NCBI GenBank assembly: GCA_963828075.1
Contig: CAWHDH010000017.1
Location: forward strand, 1,240,001 to 1,304,000
Direction of reading: 5' to 3'
Length of the DNA: 64,000 bases
Source of the DNA: JACCYI01 sp963828075
Lineage (GTDB): Bacteria; Actinomycetota; Thermoleophilia; Solirubrobacterales; Solirubrobacteraceae
A program made the translations under genes and the position numbers. The notes beneath the pieces were generated by a model, which worked only from the letters and a program-made list of their open reading frames with translations, was not told the origin of the DNA and made no database searches. Below, in pieces: positions 49,275 to 57,856 of this stretch (positions within the stretch are counted from its first letter, which is position 1; the number at the start of each line of letters is the position of its first letter).

Positions 49275-51682
49275 CGCTCGCCCCCGGGCGGCGGGCCGAC
49301 GACGGCGAGCGCCGCGTATGGCTCGTCGAGGTCGGCGAACTGGCGGGGGTGGTACGGCCGGTCGCGCTCGAGCCACGGGTCGGTGGCGGCGGCGCGCGCC
49401 AACCGAAAGCGCTCGCGCAATGCCGCGCCCGACGCCTCGCCGAGCACCTGCTCGCGGATCACGTCGAGCCCCACGCGCGGGACGAAGTCATAGGTGCGCT
49501 CCTTGAAGTCGGCGTTCTCCCGGTAGTACTGCAGGAAGGTGGTCGAGACGCGGAGCGCCTCGGCGCGCGAGTCGACGGTGCACAGCACGTCGGCCTCGCG
49601 GACGTTGCCGCCCGCGGCGCCGCCGACGCGGACCTGCCAGTGGTCCGGCCCGACGGCGACCAGCCCGATGTCCTTGACCGTCGCCTCGGCGCAGTTGCGC
49701 GCGCAGCCGGAGACGCCCGACTTGACCTTGTGCGGCGTGTGGAGCCCCTCCCACTCCTTCTCCATCTCGATCCCGAGCCCGACGGAGTCGGCGAGCCCGA
49801 AGCGGCAGAAGTCCGATCCCACGCACGTCTTGACCGTTCGCACCGCCTTGGCGTAGGCGTGGCCGGAGGGCATGCCCAGATCGCGCCAGATGTCGGGGAG
49901 GTCGGCCTTGCGGATGCCGAGCAGGTCGATGCGCTGGCCGCCGGTGACCTTCACCATGCGGGCGCCGTACTTCTCGGCGGCGTCGGCGATCCGCCGCAGC
50001 TCGTCGGGCGTCGTGACGCCGCCGTACATGCGCGGGACGACGGAGAACGTGCCGTCGTTCTGGATGTTCGCGTGGACGCGGTCGTTGATGAAGCGGGCGT
50101 CGCGCTCCTCGCGGTGACGGTTGGCGGTGACCTCGGAGACCAGGTAGGCGAGCGCCGGCTTGCAGGCGCCGCAGTCGCGCCCCGCCCCGCACGCGCCGGC
50201 GATCTCCGACACCGAGGTGAGGCCCTGGTCGCGGACCTCGGCGACGATCTGCTCGCGCGTCAGCTTGCGGCACGGGCACGCGTAGGCCGGCTCCTCGTGC
50301 ATGCCGCCGGCGGCAGCGGCGACGATGTGGATCACCGCGGGCTTGCACGAGCCACAGCCGGTGCCGGCGCGGGTCATCGCCATGACCTCGCGCGGCGTGC
50401 TCGCGCCCTCCTCGGTCACCGCAGCGACGAGCCGGCCCTTGCAGACGCCGTTGCAGTCGCAGATCTGCGCCTCGTCGGGCAGCTCGGCGGCGGTCATCGC
50501 CGCGGCCTCGACGAGACGCGCGAGCGCGTCCTCGACGGGCTCGCCGCCGCGGACCGCCGCCAGCAGCGCCTCCGAGCCCCGCGTGTCGCCGAGCAGGACG
50601 GCGCCCGCGGCGCGGCCCTGGCGGACCACGAGCTTGCGGTAGATCCCGGCGTCGGCGTCGGCGACCACGGACTCGACGGGTCCGGTCGCGTCGCCGACGG
50701 TCACCAGGTCGATGCCCGCGACCTTCAGCTTGGCGCTCATGACCGAGCCGGCGTAGGCGGCGTCGTCGCCCAGCAGCGTGGCCGCGGCCACCTTGGCCTG
50801 GTCCATGATCGGTGCGACCAGCCCGTAGACCATGCCGCGGTGCTCGGCGCACTCGCCGACTGCGACGACGCCGTCCGCGGAGGTCCGCATCGCGTCGTCG
50901 ACGACGATGCCGCGGCCGCACGTGAGGCCCATCGAGCGGGCCAGGGCGGTCTCGGCGCGGATGCCGATCGAGACGACGACGAGGTCGGCCTCGAGCTCTT
51001 CGCCGCCGGCGAACCGCAGCCCGGTGGCGCTGGTGTCGCCGACGATCGCCTCCGTCGCGCGCTCGAGCTCGACGTCGATGCCGAGGCCGGCCAGCGCGGG
51101 GAGCAGCTGGGCGGCGGCGCCAGCGTCGAGCTGGCGCTCCATCAGCCGGTCCATGAGGTGCACGACGGTCACCGGGCAGCCCTGGGCGGCGATCCCGCGG
51201 GCCGCTTCGAGCCCGAGGAGGCCGCCGCCGATGACCACTGCGCGACGCACCCCGCCCGCTGCCGCGGCGCGGATCGCCGTCGTGTCCTCGGGACCACGGA
51301 ACGGATGGACGCCGGCCAGGTCGATGCCGGGGATCGGCGGCAGCAGCGGCTGCGAGCCGGTCGCGAGGGCGAGCCGGTCGTAGGCGATCCGCTCTCCTCC
51401 CGCCAGGCGGAGCTCGCGGCCGTCGAGGTCGACGGCGTCGACCCAGGCGCCGACGCGAACGTCGACGCCGCGATCGGCGAACCACTCCGGCGGCCGCAGC
51501 GTGAGCGTGTCGGGGCTCGGGGTGTCCTCGCCGGCGAGCAGCTCGGAGAGCCGGACGCGGTCGTACGGCAGCCGCGGCTCGCCGCACAGCAGGGTCACGC
51601 GCGCCCCGGGGTCGCGGTCGAGCACGGCCTCGCACAGGGCCTGGCCCGCGATTCCGCCGCCGATGATCGTCACGTGCGTCAT
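49271..51682 (-). CDS. nirB: NAD(P)H-dependent assimilatory nitrite reductase, large subunit
   Basis: An 803-residue protein. FAD domain at the N-terminus (THVTIIGGGIAGQALCEAVL, LALATGSQPLLPPIPGIDL, VVIGGGLLGLEAARGIAAQG, VVAVGECAEHRGMVYGLVAP). BFD-type [2Fe-2S] cysteines CDCNGVCKGRL...GTGCGSCKPAV around residue 415, with a second set CPCRKL...GAGRDCGACKPAL. The C-terminal sirohaem/[4Fe-4S] domain has KTCVGSDFCRFGLADS and KSGVSGCARNCAEATVKDIG, the four cluster cysteines. It reduces nitrite to ammonium with six electrons. The length is normal. ATG 51682 overlaps the stop of the nitrate reductase. Confidence 0.93.
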   Translation of the reverse strand: MTHVTIIGGGIAGQALCEAVLDRDPGARVTLLCGEPRLPYDRVRLSELLAGEDTPSPDTLTLRPPEWFADRGVDVRVGAWVDAVDLDGRELRLAGGERIAYDRLALATGSQPLLPPIPGIDLAGVHPFRGPEDTTAIRAAAAGGVRRAVVIGGGLLGLEAARGIAAQGCPVTVVHLMDRLMERQLDAGAAAQLLPALAGLGIDVELERATEAIVGDTSATGLRFAGGEELEADLVVVSIGIRAETALARSMGLTCGRGIVVDDAMRTSADGVVAVGECAEHRGMVYGLVAPIMDQAKVAAATLLGDDAAYAGSVMSAKLKVAGIDLVTVGDATGPVESVVADADAGIYRKLVVRQGRAAGAVLLGDTRGSEALLAAVRGGEPVEDALARLVEAAAMTAAELPDEAQICDCNGVCKGRLVAAVTEEGASTPREVMAMTRAGTGCGSCKPAVIHIVAAAAGGMHEEPAYACPCRKLTREQIVAEVRDQGLTSVSEIAGACGAGRDCGACKPALAYLVSEVTANRHREERDARFINDRVHANIQNDGTFSVVPRMYGGVTTPDELRRIADAAEKYGARMVKVTGGQRIDLLGIRKADLPDIWRDLGMPSGHAYAKAVRTVKTCVGSDFCRFGLADSVGLGIEMEKEWEGLHTPHKVKSGVSGCARNCAEATVKDIGLVAVGPDHWQVRVGGAAGGNVREADVLCTVDSRAEALRVSTTFLQYYRENADFKERTYDFVPRVGLDVIREQVLGEASGAALRERFRLARAAATDPWLERDRPYHPRQFADLDEPYAALAVVGPPPGGER

Positions 51683-54600
51683 GCCGGCATGGTCTCCCGC
51701 GCCGGTTTCGCGTCGGCGTCGCGGATGTTTCCGCTCGATGAACGCAGGATCGCCTCGACGTCGGAGGCGCAGCCGCCACACCCGGTCGTGGCCCGGGTGG
51801 CGCGCCCGACGTGGGCGAGCGTGCGCAGGCCGCCGGCGCGGATGGCGTCGCGGATCTCGCCGCGCGAGACCGCATTGCAGGAGCAGACGAGCGCGTCGTC
51901 GTCCTCGGGAGCCATCGTGGCCGCCATACCGGGGCCCGCGGTGAGCGACTCCGGGACCGCGTCGCCCGAGCGCAGCAGCTCGCCGAGCGCCCGCGCCTCG
52001 GCCGTGTCGCCGACCAGCACCGCCCCGACGAGACGCTCGTCGCGCAGGACGAGCTTGCGATAGCGCCCGGCGCGGGTGTCGAGCGCGACGACCTCGTCCT
52101 CCCCCTCCGCGGCGACCGCGCAGCCGCCGGCGAACACGTCGACCCCGGCCACCTTCAACGTCGTCGCCGTCGTGGTGCCGTGGAAGCCGGCGGGGTCGCC
52201 GGCCACCGACGCCCCGGCGACGCGGGCCTGTGCGGCGAGCGGCGCCCACAGCCCGTAGACGGTGCCGCGGTGCTCGGCGCACTCCCCGACCGCCCAGACC
52301 GACGGCGCGCTCGTGCGCAGCTCGTCGTCCACCACGATCCCGCGGTTGCAGGCGAGGCCGGCGTCGCGCGCGAGGGTGGTCTCCGGTCGCACGCCGGCAG
52401 CGATGACCACCAGGTCGGCGGGCAGGGTGCGGCCGTCGTCGAGCGTCACGCCGCCAGGCTCGATGGTGGCCACCGAGCGGCCGAGCTCGGCCGTGAGGCC
52501 GAGGCGGGCGGCGCCGCGGGCGAGCATCGCGCCGGCGCCCGGGTCGAGCTGCTGGGCCATCAGGTGCGCGGCCAGCTCGACGACCGTGACCACGGCGCCG
52601 CGCGCCGCCAGGCCGGCGGCGGACTCGAGTCCCAGCAGCCCGCCGCCGAGCACGACGGCGCGCCGCGGAGCGGCGGCGACGAGCGCGTCGACGTCGCGGG
52701 GGGTGCGGAAGACGTGGACGTGGGGCGCGCCGGCGCCCGGGATCGGCGGCACGAACGGCCGCGAGCCGGTGGCGAGGACGAGCGCGTCGAAGCGATGGGC
52801 GTCGCCGGAGGCGTCGAGCACGGTCCGGCCCTCGAGGTCGAGCGCGGCGGCGGGGCTCTCGCCGCGCAGGTCGATCCCGCGGGCGGCGTACCAGGCCGCG
52901 GGGCGCAGCTCGAGGTCGCCGGGCCCGCACGCCCGGGCCAGCAGCCTGGAGACGAGGATGCGGTTGTAGGCGGGGCCTGCCTCCTCGCCGAGCATCGTGA
53001 TCGCCCACTCGGAGTCCGGCCGGCGGCGCAGCGCCTCCTCGGCGACCGCGAGCCCGGCCATCCCGGTGCCGACGATGACGAGCCGTCGGCGCGCGACGGC
53101 GCGGCCGGCGCGCCGTCGCCGGCCGATCGGGACGGTGTCGGCGTGCGCGACGACCGGCTGCGGCCCGCGCTTCGCGCCGACCGGCTCGACCCGTGCGGCC
53201 AGCGCCTTGAGCTCCGGCTGCTTCGACACCGGGTCGGTCGCGCCGTGCGTGAGGGCGTTGACGGCGCCGGCGCCTGCGGGCGCGTGCAGCGCGCCCCAGT
53301 GGAACGGCGCGAAGGCGACCCCGGCGGGGACGGCGTCAGTGACGCGCACGCGCATCCGGGCCGCCCCGCGGCGCGAGCGCAGCACGGCGAGCCCGCCGTC
53401 GAGGACCCCGGCGGCGAGCGCGTCGTCGGGATGCAGCTCGACCGTCGGCTCGCCCGCCGTCGCGCGCAGCGCGGCGGACTTCCCGGTCCGCGTCATCGTG
53501 TGCCACTGGTCGGCGACCCGGCCCGTCGTGACGAGCAGGGGGAACGCGGCGTCCGGCGACTCGGCGGGGCCGGCGTGCGGCGTGGGCGCGAAACGCGCCC
53601 GGCCGTCGGGCGTCGGGAAGCGGGCGTCGGCGTACAGCCGCTCGGCGGACGGCGCGTCCGGCCCGGCGGGGCACGGCCACTGCAGGCTCCCCTCCAGGCG
53701 CAGGCGCTCGTGCGAGATGCCGGTCTGGTCGCATACGCGGCCCGCGGTGCAGGCGACGAACTCGGTGTGCACGGCCGCGGCGTCGGGCCAGGCGAAGTCG
53801 TCGGCGAACCCGAGCGCCGCGGCCAGCCCGGCGAAGATCCGCCAGTCGGGGCGGGCGTCGCCGGGCGGATCGAGCGCGGCGCGCAGCAGGCTCACCCGGC
53901 GCTCGGAGTTCGTCATCGTGCCCGCCTTCTCCGGCCACGCCGCCGCGGGGAGCACCGCGTGGGCGAGCGACGAGGTCTCCGTCGGGTGGTGCGCGTCCTG
54001 CACGACGACCAGCTCGGCGCGCTCGAGCGCCGCGCGCGCCTTTGACGAGTCGGGCAGCGAGACCAGCGGATTCGTCCCGGCGATCCACACCGCCTTGACG
54101 CGCCCGTCGGCGAGCGCGTCGAACAGCTCGACGGCGGGGAGGCCCGGCTCGGGGGCGATCGACCCCGCCGGCCGGCCCCAGTGCGCCTCCATCGCGGCGC
54201 GGTCCTCCGGCGAGTCGATCCGCCGGTAGCCCGGGAGGAGGTGGGCCAGGCCGCCGGTCTCGCGGCCGCCCATCGCGTTGGGCTGGCCGGTGAGCGAGAA
54301 CGGTCCCGCGCCGGGCTTGGAGACCTGGCCGGTCGCGAGGCAGAGGTTGATGATCGCCCGGTTCTTCAGCGTCCCGACGCGCGACTGGTTGGCGCCCATC
54401 GACCACAGCGCCATCGCCCGCGGCGCGCCGGCGAAGCGGTGCGCAGCGGCCTCGAGGTCGGCGGCCGGGACGCCCGTCACCGTCGCCGCCCGGGCGGGGT
54501 CCCACGCCGCGGCGACCTCGCGGGCCGTCTCCCAGCCGGTGGTGTGGCGCGCGATCCAGTCGCCGTCGGCGAGCCCGTCGCGGTCGATCACGTGCAGCAG

Positions 54601-55269
54601 GCCGTTGAGCAGAGCCAGGTCAGTGCCCGGCCGGACCGGGAGGTGCAGGTCGGCGCCGCCTGCGGTCGGCGTCTTGCGGGGATCGGCGCAGATCACGAAC
54701 GCGCCCTCGGCCTGGCGGTCGCGGATCCGCGACCAGACGATCGGATGGCACGCCGCGGTGTTAGTCCCGATCAGCAGCAGGCAGTCGGTCAGCGCGAGGT
54801 CGGCGTACGCGGCCGGCGGGCCGTCGGAGCCGAACGCGCCCGTGTAGCCGGCGACCGCGGAGGACATGCACAGCCGCGAGTTCGAGTCGACGTTGTTAGT
54901 GCCGAGGAATCCCTTCGCCAGCTTGTTGACCGCGTAGTAGTCCTCGGTCAGGAGCTGGCCGGAGATGTAGAACGCGACCGCGTCCGGCCCGTACTCGGCG
55001 ATGATCGCTTGCAGCCGGCCGGCGAGATGGGTGAACGTCTCGTCCCAGGAGTGGGGGGCGAAGGCGACGTCGCGGGCGGTGCGCAGGAGCGGCGTGGTCG
55101 CCCGGTCCTCGGCGCGGACCGCCGCGGGCAGCTCGAGCGGCTTGCGGCACGTGCGCCCGCGATTGACCGGATGCAGCGGGTCACCGGCCACGCCGGTCAG
55201 GCGTCCGTTGGTGACCGTGACCTGCAGGCCACAGCCGACGCCGCAGTACGGGCACGTGGTCCGAGTCAC
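51679..55269 (-). CDS. nasA: Assimilatory nitrate reductase fused to an FAD-dependent reductase and BFD domain
   Basis: One 1,196-residue chain from GTG 55269. Residues 1-700 are a molybdopterin nitrate reductase: the [4Fe-4S] ligands TTCPYCGVGCGLQVTV and GRTCRKPLEL, SNSRLCMSSAVAGYTGAFGS, WSMGANQSRVGTLKNRAIIN and, near 620, TTGRVADQWHTMTRTGKSAA. After a basic linker (GRRRRAGRAVARRRL) residues 725-1120 form a NirB-type FAD oxidoreductase (VIVGTGMAGLAVAEEALRRR, VLGGGLLGLESAAGLAARGA, VWAVGECAEHRGTVYGLWAP). It ends with a BFD [2Fe-2S] set (LVCSCNAVSRGEI, TGCGGCASDVEAIL). Electrons from NAD(P)H could thus reach the molybdenum site within one protein. First gene of the nas-nirB-nirD operon. Confidence 0.9.
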   Translation of the reverse strand: MTRTTCPYCGVGCGLQVTVTNGRLTGVAGDPLHPVNRGRTCRKPLELPAAVRAEDRATTPLLRTARDVAFAPHSWDETFTHLAGRLQAIIAEYGPDAVAFYISGQLLTEDYYAVNKLAKGFLGTNNVDSNSRLCMSSAVAGYTGAFGSDGPPAAYADLALTDCLLLIGTNTAACHPIVWSRIRDRQAEGAFVICADPRKTPTAGGADLHLPVRPGTDLALLNGLLHVIDRDGLADGDWIARHTTGWETAREVAAAWDPARAATVTGVPAADLEAAAHRFAGAPRAMALWSMGANQSRVGTLKNRAIINLCLATGQVSKPGAGPFSLTGQPNAMGGRETGGLAHLLPGYRRIDSPEDRAAMEAHWGRPAGSIAPEPGLPAVELFDALADGRVKAVWIAGTNPLVSLPDSSKARAALERAELVVVQDAHHPTETSSLAHAVLPAAAWPEKAGTMTNSERRVSLLRAALDPPGDARPDWRIFAGLAAALGFADDFAWPDAAAVHTEFVACTAGRVCDQTGISHERLRLEGSLQWPCPAGPDAPSAERLYADARFPTPDGRARFAPTPHAGPAESPDAAFPLLVTTGRVADQWHTMTRTGKSAALRATAGEPTVELHPDDALAAGVLDGGLAVLRSRRGAARMRVRVTDAVPAGVAFAPFHWGALHAPAGAGAVNALTHGATDPVSKQPELKALAARVEPVGAKRGPQPVVAHADTVPIGRRRRAGRAVARRRLVIVGTGMAGLAVAEEALRRRPDSEWAITMLGEEAGPAYNRILVSRLLARACGPGDLELRPAAWYAARGIDLRGESPAAALDLEGRTVLDASGDAHRFDALVLATGSRPFVPPIPGAGAPHVHVFRTPRDVDALVAAAPRRAVVLGGGLLGLESAAGLAARGAVVTVVELAAHLMAQQLDPGAGAMLARGAARLGLTAELGRSVATIEPGGVTLDDGRTLPADLVVIAAGVRPETTLARDAGLACNRGIVVDDELRTSAPSVWAVGECAEHRGTVYGLWAPLAAQARVAGASVAGDPAGFHGTTTATTLKVAGVDVFAGGCAVAAEGEDEVVALDTRAGRYRKLVLRDERLVGAVLVGDTAEARALGELLRSGDAVPESLTAGPGMAATMAPEDDDALVCSCNAVSRGEIRDAIRAGGLRTLAHVGRATRATTGCGGCASDVEAILRSSSGNIRDADAKPARETMPA

Positions 55270-55435
55270 GCGGAGGCATGCTCAGGCCGGGCGGTTTCCC
55301 GACCGCGTCGGCTTTGTGAACGCTCGATGAACGCCGCCCCGGTGGCGGGCCGAACCCCATCACTTAGGGGAAGGCGGTGTCGGGAGGGCGCGGCCGGTCC
55401 AGGGGTCCGGGCGGGCGAGTTTGCGCCGGACGTCA

Positions 55436-55458
55436 CTCGCGATGGAAGGGATCGCGAG
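55436..55458. repeat. Perfect hairpin in the nas/glutamine-synthetase spacer
   Basis: CTCGCGAT (55436-55443) and ATCGCGAG (55451-55458) form an 8-bp stem with loop GGAAGGG. There is no U-run after it, so it is not a classical terminator; it may be an operator or a leader structure. Confidence 0.5.
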
Positions 55459-55685
55459 GAGCTGCGCCGTGCGGTCGTTTCAAAGAGTGGTCAGCCGTGG
55501 CTACTCCCTGGCTAAGCCACCCCCAGCCATCTCGCGCAAAGGCACTCCGACCTCGTCGCGCGCCCCCTCGCCCTCAACGGGTCTGACCCCGCGGCGGCGG
55601 CCGCCGTCCGGACTAGGGCGTATGGACCCCCTAACCAGGACAGCGACCGCCACCCCGCCTCATCCCGCTTCCTCACCCGCGGGTG

Positions 55686-55749
55686 TTGACGTTTTCGCGC
55701 CCCACAGCGGAATACGAACCGATGTTCGACCGGATGGCGAACCCGGTTC
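55686..55749 (+). promoter_or_regulatory. Promoter candidate and GAAC/GTTC palindromes upstream of the glutamine synthetase gene
   Basis: TTGACG (55686-55691) and GAATAC (55710-55715) are 18 bases apart. Directly downstream lie two inverted repeats, CGAAC-CGAT-GTTCG (55715-55728) and GAACC-C-GGTTC (55739-55749), with centres about 22 bases (two helical turns) apart. They would cover the transcription start and are good operator candidates. Confidence 0.45.
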
Positions 55750-55803
55750 CGACCGCCGGGCGGTACGCCCCGGCCCGAGCGCCGCCTACCGTCCGCCGGA
55801 CTG

Positions 55804-57108
55804 ATGGGTCCCCACCAGGAATACGTCCTGCGCACGGTCGAGGAGCGCGGTGTCCGCTTCGTGCGGCTGTGGTTCGTCGACGTCCTCGGCCTGCTGAAGT
55901 CGTTCGCGATCCCCGTCTCCGAGCTCGAGGCGGCGCTCGAGGAGGGCGTGAGCGTCGACGGCTCGGCGCTCGAGGGCTCCGTCCGCCTGGCCGAGCGCGA
56001 CGTCATCGCCCACCCCGACCCCGGCACGTTCCAGATCCTGCCGTGGCGGCCCGGCTCGCTGGTGGCGCGAATGTTCTGCGACGTGCGGATGCCCGACGGC
56101 TCGGGCTTCGCCGGCGACTCGCGCGAGGCGCTGCGGCGGGTGCTGAGCCAGGCCGCCGCGCTCGGCTACACGTTCCAGGTCGGTGCGGAGATCGAGTTCT
56201 TCTGCTTCGCCGCCCCCGGCGACGGCGAGCCGCCCGTCCCGCTCGACGACGGCGCGTACTACGACCTCACCCCGCTCGACGCCGCCTCGGACTTCCGCCG
56301 CCGGACGATCGAGCACCTCGAGCAGATGAGCATCCCGGTCAAGGCGTCGCACCACGAGGTCGCGCCCTCCCAGCACGAGATCGACCTCCACCACACCGAC
56401 GCGCTCTCGATGGCCGACGCCGTCACCACGTTCCGGATCGCCGTCAAGGAGGTCGCTCGGGAGGACGGCACGTTCGCGACGTTCATGCCCAAGCCGCTCG
56501 ACGACCACCCCGGGTCGGGAATGCACCTGCACCTGTCGCTGTTCCGCGGCGACGAGAACGCGTTCTTCATTCCCGGCCGCGAGCGCCCGCTGTCGGACAC
56601 CGGCTCGGCCTTCCTGGCCGGCGTGCTGGCCCACGCGCCCGAGCTCAGCGCGGTGACCAACCAGTGGGTGAACTCCTACAAGCGGCTCCTGACCGGCTTC
56701 GAGGCGCCGGCGGCCGTCGGCTGGAGCCGCCACGCGAGCTCGGCGCTGGTCAGGGTGCCGTCGAACCGCCCGGGCCGCGCGCGGGCGGCCCGGATCGAGC
56801 TGCGCTCCCCCGATCCCGGCGCCAACCCGTATCTCTGCTTCGCGCTCGTCCTGGCCGCCGGCCTGCGCGGGATCGAGCGGGGCTACGAGCTCGGGGCCGA
56901 GACGGTCGAGGAGGGTGACGACGGGCTCGTGCGGATGCCCGAGGACCTGCGCGAGGCGACCGATCGCTTCGAGGCCTCCGAGCTCGCCCGCGAGGCGCTC
57001 GGGGAGCGGCTGTGCGACTGGTACGTGGCCAACAAGCGGCGCGAGTGGGGCGAGCACGCCCGGCGGGTGACCGAGCTCGAGCGCCGCCGCTACCTGCGGT
57101 TGCTGTGA
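55804..57108 (+). CDS. Glutamine-synthetase-family enzyme
   Basis: A 434-residue GS-fold protein. FVRLWFVDVLGLLKSFAIPV and DGSALEGSVRLAERDVIAHP belong to the beta-grasp part. VGAEIEFFCFA (metal Glu), SHHEVAPSQHEIDL (Glu/His), PLDDHPGSGMHLHLSLFRGD (ATP/glutamate loop with the metal His), NSYKRLLTGFEAPAAVGWSR and RIELRSPDPGANPYLCFALV (Arg and Glu of the active site) form the synthetase site. The adenylylation loop typical of GlnA-I-beta is not evident. It is close to GlnA4-type/gamma-glutamylamine-ligase relatives, so it may use a substrate other than ammonia. Position beside nas genes favours ammonium assimilation. Overlaps the next gene by GTGA. Confidence 0.85.
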   Translation: MGPHQEYVLRTVEERGVRFVRLWFVDVLGLLKSFAIPVSELEAALEEGVSVDGSALEGSVRLAERDVIAHPDPGTFQILPWRPGSLVARMFCDVRMPDGSGFAGDSREALRRVLSQAAALGYTFQVGAEIEFFCFAAPGDGEPPVPLDDGAYYDLTPLDAASDFRRRTIEHLEQMSIPVKASHHEVAPSQHEIDLHHTDALSMADAVTTFRIAVKEVAREDGTFATFMPKPLDDHPGSGMHLHLSLFRGDENAFFIPGRERPLSDTGSAFLAGVLAHAPELSAVTNQWVNSYKRLLTGFEAPAAVGWSRHASSALVRVPSNRPGRARAARIELRSPDPGANPYLCFALVLAAGLRGIERGYELGAETVEEGDDGLVRMPEDLREATDRFEASELAREALGERLCDWYVANKRREWGEHARRVTELERRRYLRLL

Positions 57109-57803
57109 GCCGCGACGCCTGGATCTACGCGGCCGAGGCCGATCGCGCCGGCGAGGCCGCCCGCCTGCTCGCCGAGCTCGGGTTCAGCCCGCGCCGCGTC
57201 GAGGCCAACGGGACGCTGCGCCCGAAGGGCGGCGACGAGGGCGCGCCGGCGCGCCAGCCCGGCCTCGTGCTCGTGATGGGGCCCGAGGCGGCGCTGTGCG
57301 CGCGCCTGGACGCCGACGAGGAGCTCGGCGACGTCCCGCTCGTGCTCGCCGTCGAGCCCGGGGAGCTCGCCGGTGGCGAGGAGCTGCTCGACGGCCACGA
57401 GCTGATCGTCGCGCCGCTGGTCGCCGAGGAGCTGCGCGCGCGGATCGCCCGCGCCCGCCGCCGGGTCAACGGCGTCGACGCCGACGAGGCCATCCGCGTC
57501 GGCACGTTGAAGGTCGACTTCGCCACCTACCAGGTGACGATCGACGGCCGGCCCGTGGACTTCACCTACATGGAGTACGAGCTCCTGAAGTTCCTCATCA
57601 CCCACCCGGGGCGCGTCTTCTCCCGCGAGGCGCTCCTCTCGCGGGTCTGGGGCTACGACTACTACGGCGGTGCCCGCACGGTCGACGTCCACGTCCGGCG
57701 GCTGCGGGCCAAGCTGGGCGCCGAGCACGCGGCGCGGATCAAGACCGTGCGCAGCGTCGGCTACCGCTTCGAGGCCGGGGACATCCACGCGGCGCTGAGC
57801 TGA
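57105..57803 (+). CDS. GlnR-like orphan OmpR-family regulator
   Basis: A 232-residue protein from GTG 57105. The receiver-like half is degenerate: the usual phospho-Asp strand reads RQPGLVLVMGPEAALCARLD with no LLDxxxP, and no DD acidic pair is seen at the start. The C-terminal winged helix is complete (GRPVDFTYMEYELLKFLITH, then PGRVFSREALLSRVWGYDYY and TVDVHVRRLRAKLG). This is the layout of GlnR, the atypical regulator of nitrogen genes in actinomycetes. It overlaps the glutamine-synthetase stop by four bases, and narK follows, so it is embedded in its likely regulon. It lacks a partner kinase, as expected. Confidence 0.8.
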   Translation: MSRDAWIYAAEADRAGEAARLLAELGFSPRRVEANGTLRPKGGDEGAPARQPGLVLVMGPEAALCARLDADEELGDVPLVLAVEPGELAGGEELLDGHELIVAPLVAEELRARIARARRRVNGVDADEAIRVGTLKVDFATYQVTIDGRPVDFTYMEYELLKFLITHPGRVFSREALLSRVWGYDYYGGARTVDVHVRRLRAKLGAEHAARIKTVRSVGYRFEAGDIHAALS

Positions 57804-57856
57804 GTTCACGCGCTGGAAACGCGGCGCGCACGAACGCGAAACCGCCGCACCCGAGC

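Larger units (their letters stand above)
55270..55803. other. 534-base regulatory spacer between the nas operon and the glutamine synthetase gene
   Basis: No gene seen. On the nas side, minus-strand GTTCATCGAGCGTTCAC (about 55,312-55,330) is a near direct repeat of GTTCA/GTTCAC about 60 bases upstream of the nas start. In the middle is a perfect hairpin at 55436-55458. On the glutamine-synthetase side are a promoter candidate and two GAAC/GTTC palindromes. Divergent operons with shared control of nitrogen genes are expected here. Confidence 0.5.

Noticed and set aside
49349..52063. Very long open frame on the plus strand opposite nirB and the nitrate reductase
   Set aside because: Composition artefact of GC-rich DNA: no family resemblance, Arg/Asp/Gly-rich, while the minus strand carries clear catalytic motifs.
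51725..55330. GCGTTCATCGAGCG occurring both near the end of the nitrate-reductase gene and upstream of its start
   Set aside because: A 14-base match, one copy inside coding sequence; not enough to claim a recombination or regulatory site.
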